Part shown: piece after piece, positions 8,922 through 17,695 of the stretch
Position numbering within the stretch: the stretch's first letter is position 1
How the letters are laid out: every line of letters starts with the position of its first letter
DNA from: CALDTK01 sp965215215
GTDB lineage: Bacteria; Bacteroidota; Bacteroidia; Chitinophagales; Saprospiraceae
Assembly (NCBI GenBank): GCA_965215215.1
Contig: OZ244043.1
Span: 3,906,001-3,970,000, forward strand
Direction: 5' to 3'
Length of the DNA stretch: 64,000 nt
Notes under the pieces: generated by a model
The model's database searches: none
What the model saw: the letters and a program-made list of their open reading frames with translations, nothing else
What the model was told of the DNA's origin: nothing
Program-made: the position numbers and the translations under genes

Positions 8922-9830
8922 CTACGTGTAAACCCGCATACCGACGAGGATCAAGGCAAACAGCCCGAAGGCCATGGCGAGCTTCAGGTACCTACTCAGT
9001 TGCGCGAACTGTGCGGAAGTTCGGTTACCGAACAAGGAGTAAAACATACTCGCCACCAACAGCCAGAGCGCCGCCCAGGTAAGGCACGTTATCAAATCGC
9101 CGGTTAAGTACCAGACCGTTGCCAGGTACGCCACTGCCGCCAGCAGGCCGAGCAGACTCGCGCCCGCCAACTGGAGCACGCGGTTCGCGGGCCACACTAC
9201 GGCGAGCGGCCGGCAGCCGGCGGCGGCGTCACCCTCGCGGTCCTGCAGGTCTTTAACCAGCTCGCGTGCGAAATTCCCGAAAAAGGCCAGGGCGGTGTAG
9301 GCGAGCAGCGACTGCGAGAGGGGCGACTCGATCTCCCGCAGCACGAGCGGCTCGGCTAAAATTAGGATTCCCGGGACGCCGGCACAGAACGCCGCGACAG
9401 CGAGGTTCCCGAACAGCGGGCGACATTTGAGGTCGAAAGCGTAAGCGGCCAGCGTGCCCACCGCCACCGGGAGCAGCCACGCGTAACCCCACTGCCCGAG
9501 CTCCGCGGCCAGTTGCCACGTGAGCAGCCCTGCCCCCACGTTGAGCCCGAGGTAGGTCACCCAGGCGGTCCGGTCGCTCAGGCCCGTCAGCAACGGATTG
9601 TCCCGCCCGTTGAGCCGGTCGATCGTTTTGTCGGCGATGTCGTCGACTACGTTCCCGCCGGCCGCCACGAGGGCGACCGCCAGGCCGAGCAGTACGACCT
9701 GACGTAAGTCGAGCTCCGTTCGGCCGAGCAACGGGCGCACCAAGCAGGTCCAGAGCGCCACCGGGGTCGCCGCGATCAGGAGTACGTTGAGCGGGCGCAG
9801 TAGCGCTAGCCACCTCGCTGCGCCACTCAT
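8922..9830 (-). CDS. UbiA-family membrane prenyltransferase
   Basis: This 302-residue protein has about eight or nine transmembrane segments. The first Asp-rich motif is NVVDDIADKTIDRLNGRDNPL around 75 and the second is KDLQDREGDAAAG around 205, which bind Mg-prenyl diphosphate. Bacteroidota homologues in this position are usually annotated as geranylgeranylglycerol-phosphate geranylgeranyltransferase-like; the acceptor cannot be assigned from sequence. It overlaps the upstream kdsC stop by 4 nt, implying coupled translation. Confidence 0.9.
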   Translation of the reverse strand: MSGAARWLALLRPLNVLLIAATPVALWTCLVRPLLGRTELDLRQVVLLGLAVALVAAGGNVVDDIADKTIDRLNGRDNPLLTGLSDRTAWVTYLGLNVGAGLLTWQLAAELGQWGYAWLLPVAVGTLAAYAFDLKCRPLFGNLAVAAFCAGVPGILILAEPLVLREIESPLSQSLLAYTALAFFGNFARELVKDLQDREGDAAAGCRPLAVVWPANRVLQLAGASLLGLLAAVAYLATVWYLTGDLITCLTWAALWLLVASMFYSLFGNRTSAQFAQLSRYLKLAMAFGLFALILVGMRVYT

Positions 9831-10333
9831 GCGCCAGCCCAGCGTGAGCGCAGCTTTAACACCCGTTCCACCACGTCGCGCACGCAGCCCGCTCCTCCCG
9901 GCAGCGGGCTCACGTAGGCGGCTTGCGCCAAAACTTCGGGTGCGGCGTCGGCCGGTGCGCAGGGCAGGCCGACGAGTCGCATCGCCGGTAGGTCGGGGAG
10001 GTCGTCACCCATGTACAAGCAGGTTGCGGGTTCGAGGCCGTGGCGTTCGAGGTAGGCCCGCAGCACCTGCGCCTTGTCCCGAACACCGGAATAATAGTCC
10101 GCGATGCCGAGTCCGGCCAGGCGCAGGCGTACGCCGTCCGATGACCCGCCGGTGATCACGCCTACCCGCAGTCCGCGACGAACCGCGAGCTGGAGGGCGA
10201 AGCCGTCGCGGATACTCACCGAGCGGAGTAGCTCACCGGCTTCGCTTACCAGTACGTTGCCATCGGTCATTACCCCGTCCACATCGAATACGAGTACCTC
10301 GGTGTTCGCGAAGGCGGCGAGCGGGTTATCCAT
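9827..10333 (-). CDS. kdsC: KdsC-like HAD phosphatase (KDO-8-phosphate phosphatase)
   Basis: KdsC releases phosphate from KDO-8-phosphate on the way to lipopolysaccharide inner core. The 168-residue HAD protein has motif I VFDVDGVMTDG (Asp17 and Asp19), VSIRDGFALQLA, motif II GVITGGSS, the motif III lysine in VRDKAQVL and motif IV MGDDLPDLPAM. No cap domain is present, as expected for the tetrameric KdsC family. It is first in the kdsC-ubiA-maf operon. A TAAGTTCG box (10347-10340) ends 6 nt before the ATG. It contains one dispersed motif, read as VLAQA. Confidence 0.93.
   Translation of the reverse strand: MDNPLAAFANTEVLVFDVDGVMTDGNVLVSEAGELLRSVSIRDGFALQLAVRRGLRVGVITGGSSDGVRLRLAGLGIADYYSGVRDKAQVLRAYLERHGLEPATCLYMGDDLPDLPAMRLVGLPCAPADAAPEVLAQAAYVSPLPGGAGCVRDVVERVLKLRSRWAGA
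9921..9934 (-). repeat. GTTTTNGCGNAAGC dispersed motif, copy 4
   Basis: Minus-strand GTTTTGGCGCAAGC, followed by C (GGC/GCC stem, GCAA loop). Sense orientation in kdsC, read V-L-A-Q-A. Confidence 0.75.
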
Positions 10334-10344
10334 CGGCGGCGAAC

Positions 10345-10998
10345 TTACGCCCCGGGTTTAGGATCGAGCCCGAGCCGCTCGCGGAGCGTCGGTCGCTCGC
10401 CGCGGCGTTTGCCGCGCTCTTCCCGGCGCTTGCGCTTAGTGCGTTCTCTGCGGCGATCCTTGCGCTCGCTCTGGCGCTCCTTCACGCGTCGGTCGTGCTC
10501 TCTCTGATCGACCCAGGGCATCTTCACCCCGCTCGGGCTGCGCTTGTCGATAACGTAGCGCAGGCCCACCGCGGAGGTGAGTCGGAAAGGGAATACGCCG
10601 CCGGTTACGTTGATCTGGGGCACGAAATCGTACGATACGTTGATCCGTCCGAAGGCCACTTCCGCCCCGGCCTGAATGTCGAAGCCGAAGGGGTTGCCGC
10701 GGCGGGTACGATCCTCGTAGTTCCAACCTTTGTGCAGCCCGGCCCCCACGAACACATTCACGCGCTTGAGCACCAGCGGGATGTGCCGCCGCCCGACCAG
10801 GGTGAGGGTGTAGGCGTCGGTGAGGAAGCGGTTGACGGCGAAAGCTTCCACGCTCACGTGATTGCCCACCCGCTGTACGAGCGATATGCCGGCCGCACTG
10901 CCCACCCGCAGGCCGAGGGCCGTGTTGTAGCCCTGCGCCCGGACGGTGGTAAGTTGAATAGCCCAGAGCAGTAGGGCGACACACAGCTTTAACGACAT
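10345..10998 (-). CDS. Secreted or outer-membrane beta-rich protein with very basic tail
   Basis: I do not recognise a named family. The 217-residue protein starts at ATG 10998 with a signal peptide (MSLKLCVALLLWAIQLTTVRAQ, cleavage after RAQ). The middle alternates polar and hydrophobic residues with many Gly and aromatic residues, like a small outer-membrane beta-barrel. The last 50 or so residues are almost entirely Arg, Lys and Glu, so a charged extended tail is likely. The gene stands between kdsC (12 nt upstream of it) and a divergent methyltransferase. Function is unknown. Confidence 0.75.
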   Translation of the reverse strand: MSLKLCVALLLWAIQLTTVRAQGYNTALGLRVGSAAGISLVQRVGNHVSVEAFAVNRFLTDAYTLTLVGRRHIPLVLKRVNVFVGAGLHKGWNYEDRTRRGNPFGFDIQAGAEVAFGRINVSYDFVPQINVTGGVFPFRLTSAVGLRYVIDKRSPSGVKMPWVDQREHDRRVKERQSERKDRRRERTKRKRREERGKRRGERPTLRERLGLDPKPGA

Positions 10999-11078
10999 AG
11001 CGCGGGGTGGGGCGACGGACACTTTACCCGTCGCGGGCAAGAACGTCGCTTCGTACCGAAACCGCACATCGGCGCGGC

Positions 11079-11086
11079 TACCTTTC
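11079..11086 (+). promoter_or_regulatory. Putative -7 box before the methyltransferase
   Basis: TACCTTTC, 4 nt before the GTG start at 11091. It resembles TAnnTTTG. No clear -33 element was seen. Confidence 0.4.
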
Positions 11087-11090
11087 CGGC

Positions 11091-11936
11091 GTGCGAGCCC
11101 ACGCCATCTCCTCCCTGCTCGACTACGCCTGGCGCGCCAACACGATCTTCGACGTGCACGCGCCCAAAGCGTTCTCTTTCGTCGGGGAGGTAGTCGAGGA
11201 TACCCGGGAGTTTTACGCCTTCGCCAAAATCGAAGCCGAGCGTAAACGCTTGCTCGCCGACCCCACCGAGATCCAGCTCACCGATCACGGTGCCGGCTCG
11301 CGGGCCCGAACGGCGCGGCGCAAAACGGTTGCCCAGGTCGCACGCCAAAGTACCTCCCCGCCGCGCTTCGGCAGGTACCTGTTTCGGGTGGTCGAGTGGG
11401 CGCAGGCCCAGCGGGTACTCGAGCTCGGTACCAACCTCGGTATCGGTACCGCCTACCTCGCCGCCCCGCTCCCGGGCGCCGCCAAGCTCGTCTCCATCGA
11501 GGGCGATCCGGCCGTTTTGGCGCAAGCCCGAATCACGCTGGACCGAAGCGTGGGGTCTCGGCCGGTGCGACTCCTGGAGGGCACCTTCGAAGCGCGGCTC
11601 GAGGAAGCACTCGCCGAGCTGGGGCACGTAGACGTGACCTTCATCGACGGTCACCACGCCGAGGAGGCCACCAAACGCTACTTCGCGCGGATTGCCGAGG
11701 CCTGCCACCCGGGTTCCGTCGTCGTACTCGACGATATCTACTGGTCGCCGGGCATGGCGGCGGCGTGGCGCTGGGTCCGCGAGCAACCCGGGGTCACGCT
11801 GAGCCTCGACCTGTACCGCTGGGGCGTCGTCTTCTTCGACGACAAGATCCTGCGGCCCCAGCACCTCACTATCGCGCCTTCGGCCTGGAAGCCGTGGCAC
11901 ATGGGCTTTTTTACCGCCCGGGGGGCCGGTCATTAG
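11091..11936 (+). CDS. Class I SAM-dependent methyltransferase (O-methyltransferase type)
   Basis: This 281-residue cytosolic protein has the SAM-binding glycine loop VLELGTNLGIGTAYLA, the acidic ribose-binding strand LVSIEGDP, and VDVTFIDGHHAEEATKRYF followed by VVLDDIYWSPGM. These resemble catechol/caffeoyl-CoA O-methyltransferase-like enzymes. The substrate is unknown. I choose GTG at 11091 (VRAHAISSLLDYAW): the frame is open upstream, but that part is arginine-rich and a TACCTTTC box precedes the GTG. The 3' end overlaps the convergent HsdR_N gene by 4 bp. It contains a dispersed motif read VLAQA. Confidence 0.85.
   Translation: MRAHAISSLLDYAWRANTIFDVHAPKAFSFVGEVVEDTREFYAFAKIEAERKRLLADPTEIQLTDHGAGSRARTARRKTVAQVARQSTSPPRFGRYLFRVVEWAQAQRVLELGTNLGIGTAYLAAPLPGAAKLVSIEGDPAVLAQARITLDRSVGSRPVRLLEGTFEARLEEALAELGHVDVTFIDGHHAEEATKRYFARIAEACHPGSVVVLDDIYWSPGMAAAWRWVREQPGVTLSLDLYRWGVVFFDDKILRPQHLTIAPSAWKPWHMGFFTARGAGH
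11514..11527 (+). repeat. GTTTTNGCGNAAGC dispersed motif, copy 5
   Basis: GTTTTGGCGCAAGC, followed by C. Sense orientation in the methyltransferase, read V-L-A-Q-A. Confidence 0.75.
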
Positions 11937-12400
11937 GTAGTCGGCGGCGGCGGCAAGCCCGCGAGCGCGCCGACGGACTCGCTGGCGTAATCCAACGCGT
12001 AGCAGAGCGCGTCCTGCCCGTTAACGGCCAGCGCGTAGCGGGCCCGCCAGTGTCGATTGTAGTCCGCGAGTTGCGCGATAGCCGGCTGTAAGGAGTAGCC
12101 GGGTGCTTTCGCTTCCGCTAAAACATAGGGCGCGCCACCGGGGGTTAAAAGGAGTAGATCGAGCCGCCGCCCCCCCGGACCCACCTTGCGTTCCACCTGC
12201 ATGAGTCCCGTAGCGTAGCCCGCTTCGGTAAGGTGCGCGACGAGGGCCTGGCGTACGAGCTCCTCGGGTTGGGAGATCACCCAGCGACGCCGTACGAGGC
12301 ACCAGAGCTCGGCCTTGCCTCGGGGGCCATCGCGCCGTCGGAGTCGCTGGGCGTACGGGTACAGATCGAGCTTCAAACCGGGCGCAAGGTCGGCAATCAC
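11933..12400 (-). CDS. HsdR_N-like (type I restriction R-subunit N-terminal) stand-alone protein
   Basis: This 155-residue protein resembles the small Bacteroidota family with a type I restriction HsdR N-terminal nuclease-like fold. Visible features are VISQPEELVRQALVAHL, a basic core GGRRLDLLLL, and YVLAEAKAPGYSL, where D, E and K match a PD-(D/E)xK nuclease site. No helicase or specificity subunit is nearby, so it is not a complete restriction system. The likely start is GTG at 12400, overlapping the TGA of the upstream DUF1028 gene (GTGA). Its role is unknown. It contains a dispersed motif read VLAEA. Confidence 0.8.
   Translation of the reverse strand: MIADLAPGLKLDLYPYAQRLRRRDGPRGKAELWCLVRRRWVISQPEELVRQALVAHLTEAGYATGLMQVERKVGPGGRRLDLLLLTPGGAPYVLAEAKAPGYSLQPAIAQLADYNRHWRARYALAVNGQDALCYALDYASESVGALAGLPPPPTT
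12111..12124 (-). repeat. GTTTTNGCGNAAGC dispersed motif, copy 6
   Basis: Minus-strand GTTTTAGCGGAAGC (loop GGAA). Sense orientation in the HsdR_N gene, read V-L-A-E-A. Confidence 0.75.
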
Positions 12401-13173
12401 TCCGCAGATTCCGGGTGCAGGATCCGCCAGGCCGCAAACGAGTCCGTTAGCGTATCGATCGGATCGCGCCCACCCACGGGGAACTCGACCACCAGATCGA
12501 GGTACAGTGAGTCGCGGGCGTCGTCCGGCCTGGCCACGCGCAGGAATGCGCTGCGACTGCTGATGCCCGCGCTCAAGCAGCGTTGGTCGGCGCCGGGGTA
12601 GGCGACGGCCCGCAGGGCCAGCAGTGCCGCGTCCCCGATCCACGCACCGGCGCCAACGGCCGCCTGGTAGGCGGTGGACATACGCCGCAGCACGGTCGAA
12701 TCGAGTAGTACGTTGCCCGCCACGGCGAAGTTGGCCCCCCGCAGCTGGCCCGCGTAAGCGTAGCAGCGCCCCCCGGTGTAGGCAGCCAACTCCACCGCCG
12801 ACCGCGTCGTACTCAGCGCGATGTACTGGCGCAGCGCGGGCGTCCGCTTCGCGTCGAGGCGGAGTAATTCGCTTAGGAGAGCTTCCGCCCCGCTGCCGGC
12901 CAGCAGGAGGCTGTCGGCGGTTGCCTGGTTTTCGGGTAGGTAAAAGCTCTGGGTGTGCACGGCCCCGCGGCCGGGCCACACCGACGATATCCGCGCGCAC
13001 CCCCCGGGCAGGGCGTTGCCGTCGACGCAGGAGGCCCCGGCGCTCGCGATCTCCCCGGTGGCCGGGTCGAAGGCCAGGAGGCTGAACGTATCCTGCGCGT
13101 GCAGTTTTGCCGCAAGGCCGAGCCAGACGAGCGTTGCCGCGAGGAGCGTACGTGGGGTTACGGACCGGTACAT
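12397..13173 (-). CDS. DUF1028 family exported protein
   Basis: The 258-residue protein starts at ATG 13173 with a signal peptide (cleavage near LHAQ). The mature N-terminus, DTFSLLAFDPATGEIASAGASCVD, is the hallmark of DUF1028, an Ntn-hydrolase-like family whose members start TFSIVAxDPxTG. Later segments (LLLAGSGAEALLSELLRLD, AYTGGRCYAYAGQL, AVAGNVLLD) also fit. The family's reaction is not established. It shares a 4-nt overlap with the HsdR_N gene and is divergent from purM (65 bp). Confidence 0.85.
   Translation of the reverse strand: MYRSVTPRTLLAATLVWLGLAAKLHAQDTFSLLAFDPATGEIASAGASCVDGNALPGGCARISSVWPGRGAVHTQSFYLPENQATADSLLLAGSGAEALLSELLRLDAKRTPALRQYIALSTTRSAVELAAYTGGRCYAYAGQLRGANFAVAGNVLLDSTVLRRMSTAYQAAVGAGAWIGDAALLALRAVAYPGADQRCLSAGISSRSAFLRVARPDDARDSLYLDLVVEFPVGGRDPIDTLTDSFAAWRILHPESAE
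13104..13117 (+). repeat. Variant motif GTTTTGCCGMAAGG, copy a
   Basis: GTTTTGCCGCAAGG, followed by C: a GCC/GGC stem with GCAA loop. Antisense to the DUF1028 gene. Confidence 0.6.
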
Positions 13174-13225
13174 CGGGGGTGGTAACGACAAAACTGGCGC
13201 CAGGCTCACCGACAGCCCGGGCCGC

Positions 13226-13233
13226 TACCTTGC
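13226..13233 (+). promoter_or_regulatory. Putative -7 box before purM
   Basis: TACCTTGC ends 5 nt before the purM ATG at 13239. It resembles the Bacteroidota TAnnTTTG element. Such spacing would give a leaderless or very short leader mRNA. Confidence 0.4.
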
Positions 13234-13238
13234 GCCGT

Positions 13239-14411
13239 ATGTCCGTATACGCAAAACGAGGCGTCAGCGCCGATAAAGCCGACGTACACGCCGCGATCGC
13301 CCACCTCGACAAAGGCTTGTTCCCGGGGGCGTTTTGCAAGATCTTGCCCGACTTCGCCACCGGCGACCCCGAATACTGCAGTCTGATGCACGCCGATACC
13401 GCGGGCACGAAACCGAGCCTCGCCTACCTCTACTGGCGGGAGACCGGCGACCTAGACGTGTGGGCCGGCATCGCCCAGGATGCCATCGTGATGAACGTCG
13501 ACGACGTGGCCTGCGTCGGGCTCACGTCCGAGATCAGCCTCAGCAGCACCATCGGGCGCAACAAGCACCTGATCCCCGCGGAGGTGCTCGCGCGGGTGAT
13601 CGGAGCGAACGAGGAGTTCGCCCAACGCATGCGGGAGCACGGCATCGAGATCCACCTCGCCGGCGGGGAGACGGCCGACGTCGGCGACGTCGTACGCACC
13701 ATCGACGTGGGCATCACCGCCTACGGGCGCATGCGGCGCAGCGCGGTGATCGACTGCCGGCCGCGGGTAGGCGACGTGATCGTGGGCCTCGCGAGCTACG
13801 GGCGGGCGAGCTACGAGTCGGACTACAACTCGGGCATCGGCAGCAACGGACTGACGGGCGCGCGCCACGACCTGCTGGAGCACGCTTACGCCGAGCGTTA
13901 CCCCGAGACGTTCGACCCGAATACCGAGCGTGCGTACGTATACCAGGGTAAGTCCAAGGTGACCGACACGCTCGCCGTTGCGGGAGTTGGCGACGTGGCC
14001 ATCGGCAAACTGCTGTTGAGCCCGACCCGAACCTACCTCCCGTTCTTGCACCGGGTGATCGGTGAGCTCGGCGGTGCCATCCACGGCATCGTACACAACA
14101 CCGGGGGAGGGCAAGCCAAGGCGGCAAGATTTCTAGCGGGTACGCGGGCCATAAAGGACGCGCTGCTCCCGGTACCGCCCCTGTTCGGATTTATCGCCGA
14201 GACCAACGACATGGGTCCGCGGGAACTCTACCAAGTCTACAACATGGGCACCCGGCTGGAGCTGTACCTGCCTGCACCGGCGGCCGACGCGGCTATCGCG
14301 GTGGCGAGTTCACTCGGTATCGACGCGCAGGTGGTCGGGCGCATCACCGACGGGGAGAGTGGGGTAGAGGTACGTACGGAGCTCGGCGAACGGCTCTGGT
14401 ACCCGGCGTAA
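13239..14411 (+). CDS. purM: Phosphoribosylformylglycinamidine cyclo-ligase (AIR synthase)
   Basis: PurM closes the imidazole ring of purines, converting FGAM and ATP to AIR. The 390-residue protein matches the longer Bacteroidota PurM form: YAKRGVSADKADVHAAI, CSLMHADTAGTKPSLAY, IAQDAIVMNVDDVACVG, IHLAGGETADVGDVVRT, and YNSGIGSNGLTGARH. The start ATG at 13239 follows a TACCTTGC box. The frame is open upstream, but only over a non-conserved stretch. It is followed by the convergent tRNA-Gly. Confidence 0.95.
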   Translation: MSVYAKRGVSADKADVHAAIAHLDKGLFPGAFCKILPDFATGDPEYCSLMHADTAGTKPSLAYLYWRETGDLDVWAGIAQDAIVMNVDDVACVGLTSEISLSSTIGRNKHLIPAEVLARVIGANEEFAQRMREHGIEIHLAGGETADVGDVVRTIDVGITAYGRMRRSAVIDCRPRVGDVIVGLASYGRASYESDYNSGIGSNGLTGARHDLLEHAYAERYPETFDPNTERAYVYQGKSKVTDTLAVAGVGDVAIGKLLLSPTRTYLPFLHRVIGELGGAIHGIVHNTGGGQAKAARFLAGTRAIKDALLPVPPLFGFIAETNDMGPRELYQVYNMGTRLELYLPAPAADAAIAVASSLGIDAQVVGRITDGESGVEVRTELGERLWYPA

Positions 14412-14454
14412 ATCAGGAACGCCCCGTAACGAGCGATCGTCACGAGGCGCTTAG

Positions 14455-14527
14455 AGCAGATGACCAGGTTCGAACTGGCGACCTCAACCTTGGCAAGGTT
14501 GCGCTCTACCAGCTGAGCTACATCTGC
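14455..14527 (-). tRNA. tRNA-Gly (GCC)
   Basis: A 73-nt cloverleaf on the minus strand: acceptor GCAGATG/CATCTGC with discriminator T, D-arm GCTC..GAGC, anticodon stem CAACC/GGTTG with loop TTGCCAA (anticodon GCC), and TTCGAAC T-loop. CCA is not encoded. Confidence 0.97.
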
Positions 14528-14595
14528 GGGGTTGCTGGAAGCGGCCGCAAACATAACCGTCGCGGACACTCCGCCCAAGCCTTAGGTAGTAAAAA

Positions 14596-16689
14596 TTAGT
14601 TCAGCTCTTCGATCTCCTCGTCGACCGTGGAGACGACCGGCGTTTCCAGACGCTTGACGTAGAAGTAGCTCTCGACCTGCGAGCGGATCGCGAGATCGTT
14701 GACGCTCCGGCGGTAGGTGTTGCTCAGCGTTGAGTCGAGGACGCGCGCCTTCACGTTGTCGAGCCACTGTAGCTCGACCAGCTCTATGATGCGTTGCTTC
14801 AACCGCGCGTCGTAAATCGGGAAGGCCGTTTCGATGCGGTAGCTCAGGTTGCGCGTCATCCAGTCGGCCGAACCGAGGTAGACCTCGTTCGCCCCGTTGT
14901 TGTGGTAAATGAAAACCCGCGCGTGCTCGAGGTAGCGGTCCACGATGCTGATGGCCGATATGTTTTCCGACACCCCCTCCTTACCGGCTACGAGGGAGAA
15001 GATGCCGCGTACGATTAGTTTGACCTCCACGCCCGCCCGACTCGCTTCGTAGAGCTTCTCGATCATCCGCTCGTCCTGTAGGCTATTCATCTTGAGCGTT
15101 ACCATGGCCTTGCGGCCGGCCCTCGCGTGCTCGATCTCCCGGTCGATGCGTTGGATGAAACCGCTGCGCAGGTTGAACTGCCCGACGAGCAGGTGCTTGA
15201 AGTCCGTCTTCGGCAGCTTGACCGTCTCGAGGAAACTGAATAGCCGAGCCGCCTCGGTGGTCAAGCGCCGATCGGCGGTAAAAAGCCCGAAGTCGGAGTA
15301 GATGCGGGCGGTGTCCTCGTGAAAGTTGCCGGTGCTCAAGTATCCGTAGAGTACGCCGCGCGAGCCTTCGACCCGGCGCACGAGGGCCACCTTGGCGTGC
15401 ACCTTCACGCCGGGAAAGGAGTAGTGCACGGTTACGCCGGCTTGTTCGAGTTTTTCGCCCCAGCGCAGGTTGGCTTCCTCGTCGAAGCGCGCCTTGATCT
15501 CGATGAAGACGCTCACGCGCTTGCCGCGCTCGACCGCCTCCATGATCGCGTCCATGATCCGCGAGCGCTTGGCTACCCGGTACTGAACGATCTTGATGTG
15601 GGTTACGTCCGGATCGAGTGAGGCCTGCTCGAAGAACTTGACCACGGACTCGTACTTGTGGTACGGGTAGTAAAGTAGGTGGTCCTGCGCTTTGATCGAC
15701 CCGTAGAAATCCTCGCTCTCCTCCAGCTCCCGGTACGCTATCGGGGGCATGGGGGGGTTCTTGAGGTTCGTTTTGTCGAAGTCCGGAAATTTGAAGAAGT
15801 CGGAGTTGTTGTGGTAGCGGCCCTCGCGCAGTAGGTCGTAGCGCCCGATGCGAAGCGTATCCTTGAGGTAATCGAGCAGGTCCTCCGGCATCTCGCGGTC
15901 GTACACGAAGCGGCTGGCCGGCCCGACGTGGCGTTTGGCTAACCCCTCCTTGATCTTCTCGACCAGGTCGCCCGAGAACTCGTCGTCGATGTACAGCTCC
16001 GCGTCGCGCGTCAGCTTCACCGAGTAGGTATCCTCGATGAGGTAGCCCGGGAACATCCAGGAGATGGAGTGGCGCACGATGTCGTCCATCATGATCACCT
16101 CGTGCTTATCGTCCGCGCTGGGGAGCTTCACGAACCGACCGAGCTCGGAGCTCGGGATCTTGACCAGCGCGTAGGCCGCCTCCCGGGTCTTGCGATCGAA
16201 CATCTCGATCACGAGGTACAGCGCCCCGTTGTTCAGGAAGGGGCGCACCTTGTTCTTTACCAGCAGTACCGGCTGCACGAACGGCAGCATGTGGTCGTGG
16301 AAGTACTCCTCCACGAAGCGCTGCTGCTTCTTCGAGAGCTCGAGGCGCCGCCGCAGGAAGATGCCGTTCTCCGCCAGCTTCGGGATGATCTCCTTTTCGA
16401 AGATGTTCGAGAATTCCTCCTGCTGCCGATTCACCTCCGTGAGGAGTTGATTGATAACCACCTTCGGATCGATCGCCAGCTCCCGCTTGGTTCGCTTGTT
16501 GAGCCGGAGCAGGTTGCGGTGGTTCGCCACGCGCACGCGAAAAAATTCGTCGAGGTTACTCGAGTAGATCGCGAGGAACTTGAGCCGCTCGAGCAGCGGC
16601 ACGGCCGGGTCCTTGGCCTCCTGCAGCACCCGGTAGTTGAAGGATAACCACGAAACGTCTCGGTGAATCAACGGTACGTCCTGAGCCAT
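14596..16689 (-). CDS. ppk1: Polyphosphate kinase 1
   Basis: PPK1 polymerises ATP gamma-phosphate into polyphosphate at the membrane. The 697-residue protein has the N-terminal FLAIYSSNLDEFFRVRV motif, SVFIEIKARFDEEANLRWGEKLE, the phospho-histidine region VHAKVALVRR, GYLSTGNFHEDTARIYSDFGLFT, and GSADWMTRNLSYRIE. Length is normal. I choose ATG at 16689 (MAQDVPLIHRDVSWLSFN); only a TTG gives a longer form. It is 49 nt downstream of the DUF72 gene on the same strand. Confidence 0.96.
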   Translation of the reverse strand: MAQDVPLIHRDVSWLSFNYRVLQEAKDPAVPLLERLKFLAIYSSNLDEFFRVRVANHRNLLRLNKRTKRELAIDPKVVINQLLTEVNRQQEEFSNIFEKEIIPKLAENGIFLRRRLELSKKQQRFVEEYFHDHMLPFVQPVLLVKNKVRPFLNNGALYLVIEMFDRKTREAAYALVKIPSSELGRFVKLPSADDKHEVIMMDDIVRHSISWMFPGYLIEDTYSVKLTRDAELYIDDEFSGDLVEKIKEGLAKRHVGPASRFVYDREMPEDLLDYLKDTLRIGRYDLLREGRYHNNSDFFKFPDFDKTNLKNPPMPPIAYRELEESEDFYGSIKAQDHLLYYPYHKYESVVKFFEQASLDPDVTHIKIVQYRVAKRSRIMDAIMEAVERGKRVSVFIEIKARFDEEANLRWGEKLEQAGVTVHYSFPGVKVHAKVALVRRVEGSRGVLYGYLSTGNFHEDTARIYSDFGLFTADRRLTTEAARLFSFLETVKLPKTDFKHLLVGQFNLRSGFIQRIDREIEHARAGRKAMVTLKMNSLQDERMIEKLYEASRAGVEVKLIVRGIFSLVAGKEGVSENISAISIVDRYLEHARVFIYHNNGANEVYLGSADWMTRNLSYRIETAFPIYDARLKQRIIELVELQWLDNVKARVLDSTLSNTYRRSVNDLAIRSQVESYFYVKRLETPVVSTVDEEIEELN

Positions 16690-16738
16690 AGTGATCGGGG
16701 TTTGCGCCAAGATGCGACGGGATCGTATAGCGCGCGGA

Positions 16739-17683
16739 TCAGAATAAACTTCGTTGGGCCGGGGGTGCCGCCTCTTCCCGCCCGATTAGTTCGGGCGACC
16801 GAACCCTCAAATCTCCCGCGTACCGCTTCCGCAAAACGCCTCCCAACTCGCTCGCCGCCCGGGCCGAGGGGACCGCTTCCGGCTCGTGCGTGAACACGTA
16901 GGCCCGCGGGAGACCGCGCTCGAACCAGCCCGCGAGGCGCTGCGACCACGCGGCGAGCCTCGACGAATCCGTGTCGCTCGGGGCGTTCCCTACCCAGCGG
17001 ATCACCGCGAACGGGGCGGTCAGCTGCATGTGGGCTACGTCGCGCCGCCCGGCCACGTCGGTGATGACGGTACCGATACCGCGTGCGGCCAGATCCGCCC
17101 AGACCTCTTCGTTCGCCCGCGCGTCGCCCGCGAACCAGCTCGGGTCGCGCAACTCTACGGCCAGTCGCAGCTGCGGCGGCCAGGCGTCCAAGAACTCGCG
17201 CAGCGCGTCGAAGCGATCCGTCGCGAACGTAGGGGGCAGCTGGATGAAGCAGGGTCCTAACTTATGCTCGAACCCCTGGACCGCCTTGGCGAAGTCGAGG
17301 ATCTGCGAGGTGTGCACCCCGAGGTTCCCCGACTGGCTGATGGCCTTGTGCACCTTCGGGCAGAACTGAAAATCGTCCGGTACCTGCGTGTACCACTTGC
17401 GCACCTGCCGAAAGTCCGGAACGCGGTAGTAGGTACTATTGAGCTCGATCGTATTGAACTGGCGTCCGTAAGCCTCGAGGAATGCGGCGGGCTTAGTGCC
17501 GGTAGGGTACACCCGCCCCACGAAGCCCTTGTCGCCCCAGGCCGTGCCCCCGACGAAGAGTTCGCGCGCGCGTTCGGGATCCGCGGCTGCGTTCGAGCTA
17601 CCTAAGAGTAGCCCCGTGTACTCCCCGTCGGCGGGCAGGGAGAAGTCAACGCCGGCGAGGTCCTCGAGCTTGCCAAATTGCAT
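16739..17683 (-). CDS. DUF72 (YecE-like) family protein
   Basis: This 314-residue cytosolic protein is a DUF72 TIM-barrel-like protein. It shows VGGTAWGDKGFVGRVYPTG, FNTIELNSTYYRVPD, FQFCPKVHKAISQ, CFIQLPPTFATDRFDAL, LAVELRDPSWF and YVFTHEPEAVPSA. The family reaction is unknown. The N-terminal 35 residues before the barrel are longer than usual. A TAACTTCG box (17695-17688) ends 4 nt before the ATG, overlapping the stop codon of the TonB receptor gene upstream. Confidence 0.9.
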   Translation of the reverse strand: MQFGKLEDLAGVDFSLPADGEYTGLLLGSSNAAADPERARELFVGGTAWGDKGFVGRVYPTGTKPAAFLEAYGRQFNTIELNSTYYRVPDFRQVRKWYTQVPDDFQFCPKVHKAISQSGNLGVHTSQILDFAKAVQGFEHKLGPCFIQLPPTFATDRFDALREFLDAWPPQLRLAVELRDPSWFAGDARANEEVWADLAARGIGTVITDVAGRRDVAHMQLTAPFAVIRWVGNAPSDTDSSRLAAWSQRLAGWFERGLPRAYVFTHEPEAVPSARAASELGGVLRKRYAGDLRVRSPELIGREEAAPPAQRSLF

Positions 17684-17687
17684 GCGA

Positions 17688-17695
17688 CGAAGTTA
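17688..17695 (-). promoter_or_regulatory. Putative -7 box before the DUF72 gene
   Basis: Minus-strand TAACTTCG, 4 nt before the ATG at 17683; it overlaps the TAA stop of the upstream TonB receptor gene. Confidence 0.35.

Noticed and set aside
12401..13408. Upstream extension of the HsdR_N frame on the minus strand
   Set aside because: Open only as a shadow of the DUF1028 and purM frames in G+C-rich DNA; the GTG at 12400 with GTGA coupling is a better start.
14237..14578. Minus-strand ORF of 113 codons over tRNA-Gly
   Set aside because: It translates through the tRNA gene and the antisense of purM, so it cannot be a real protein gene.
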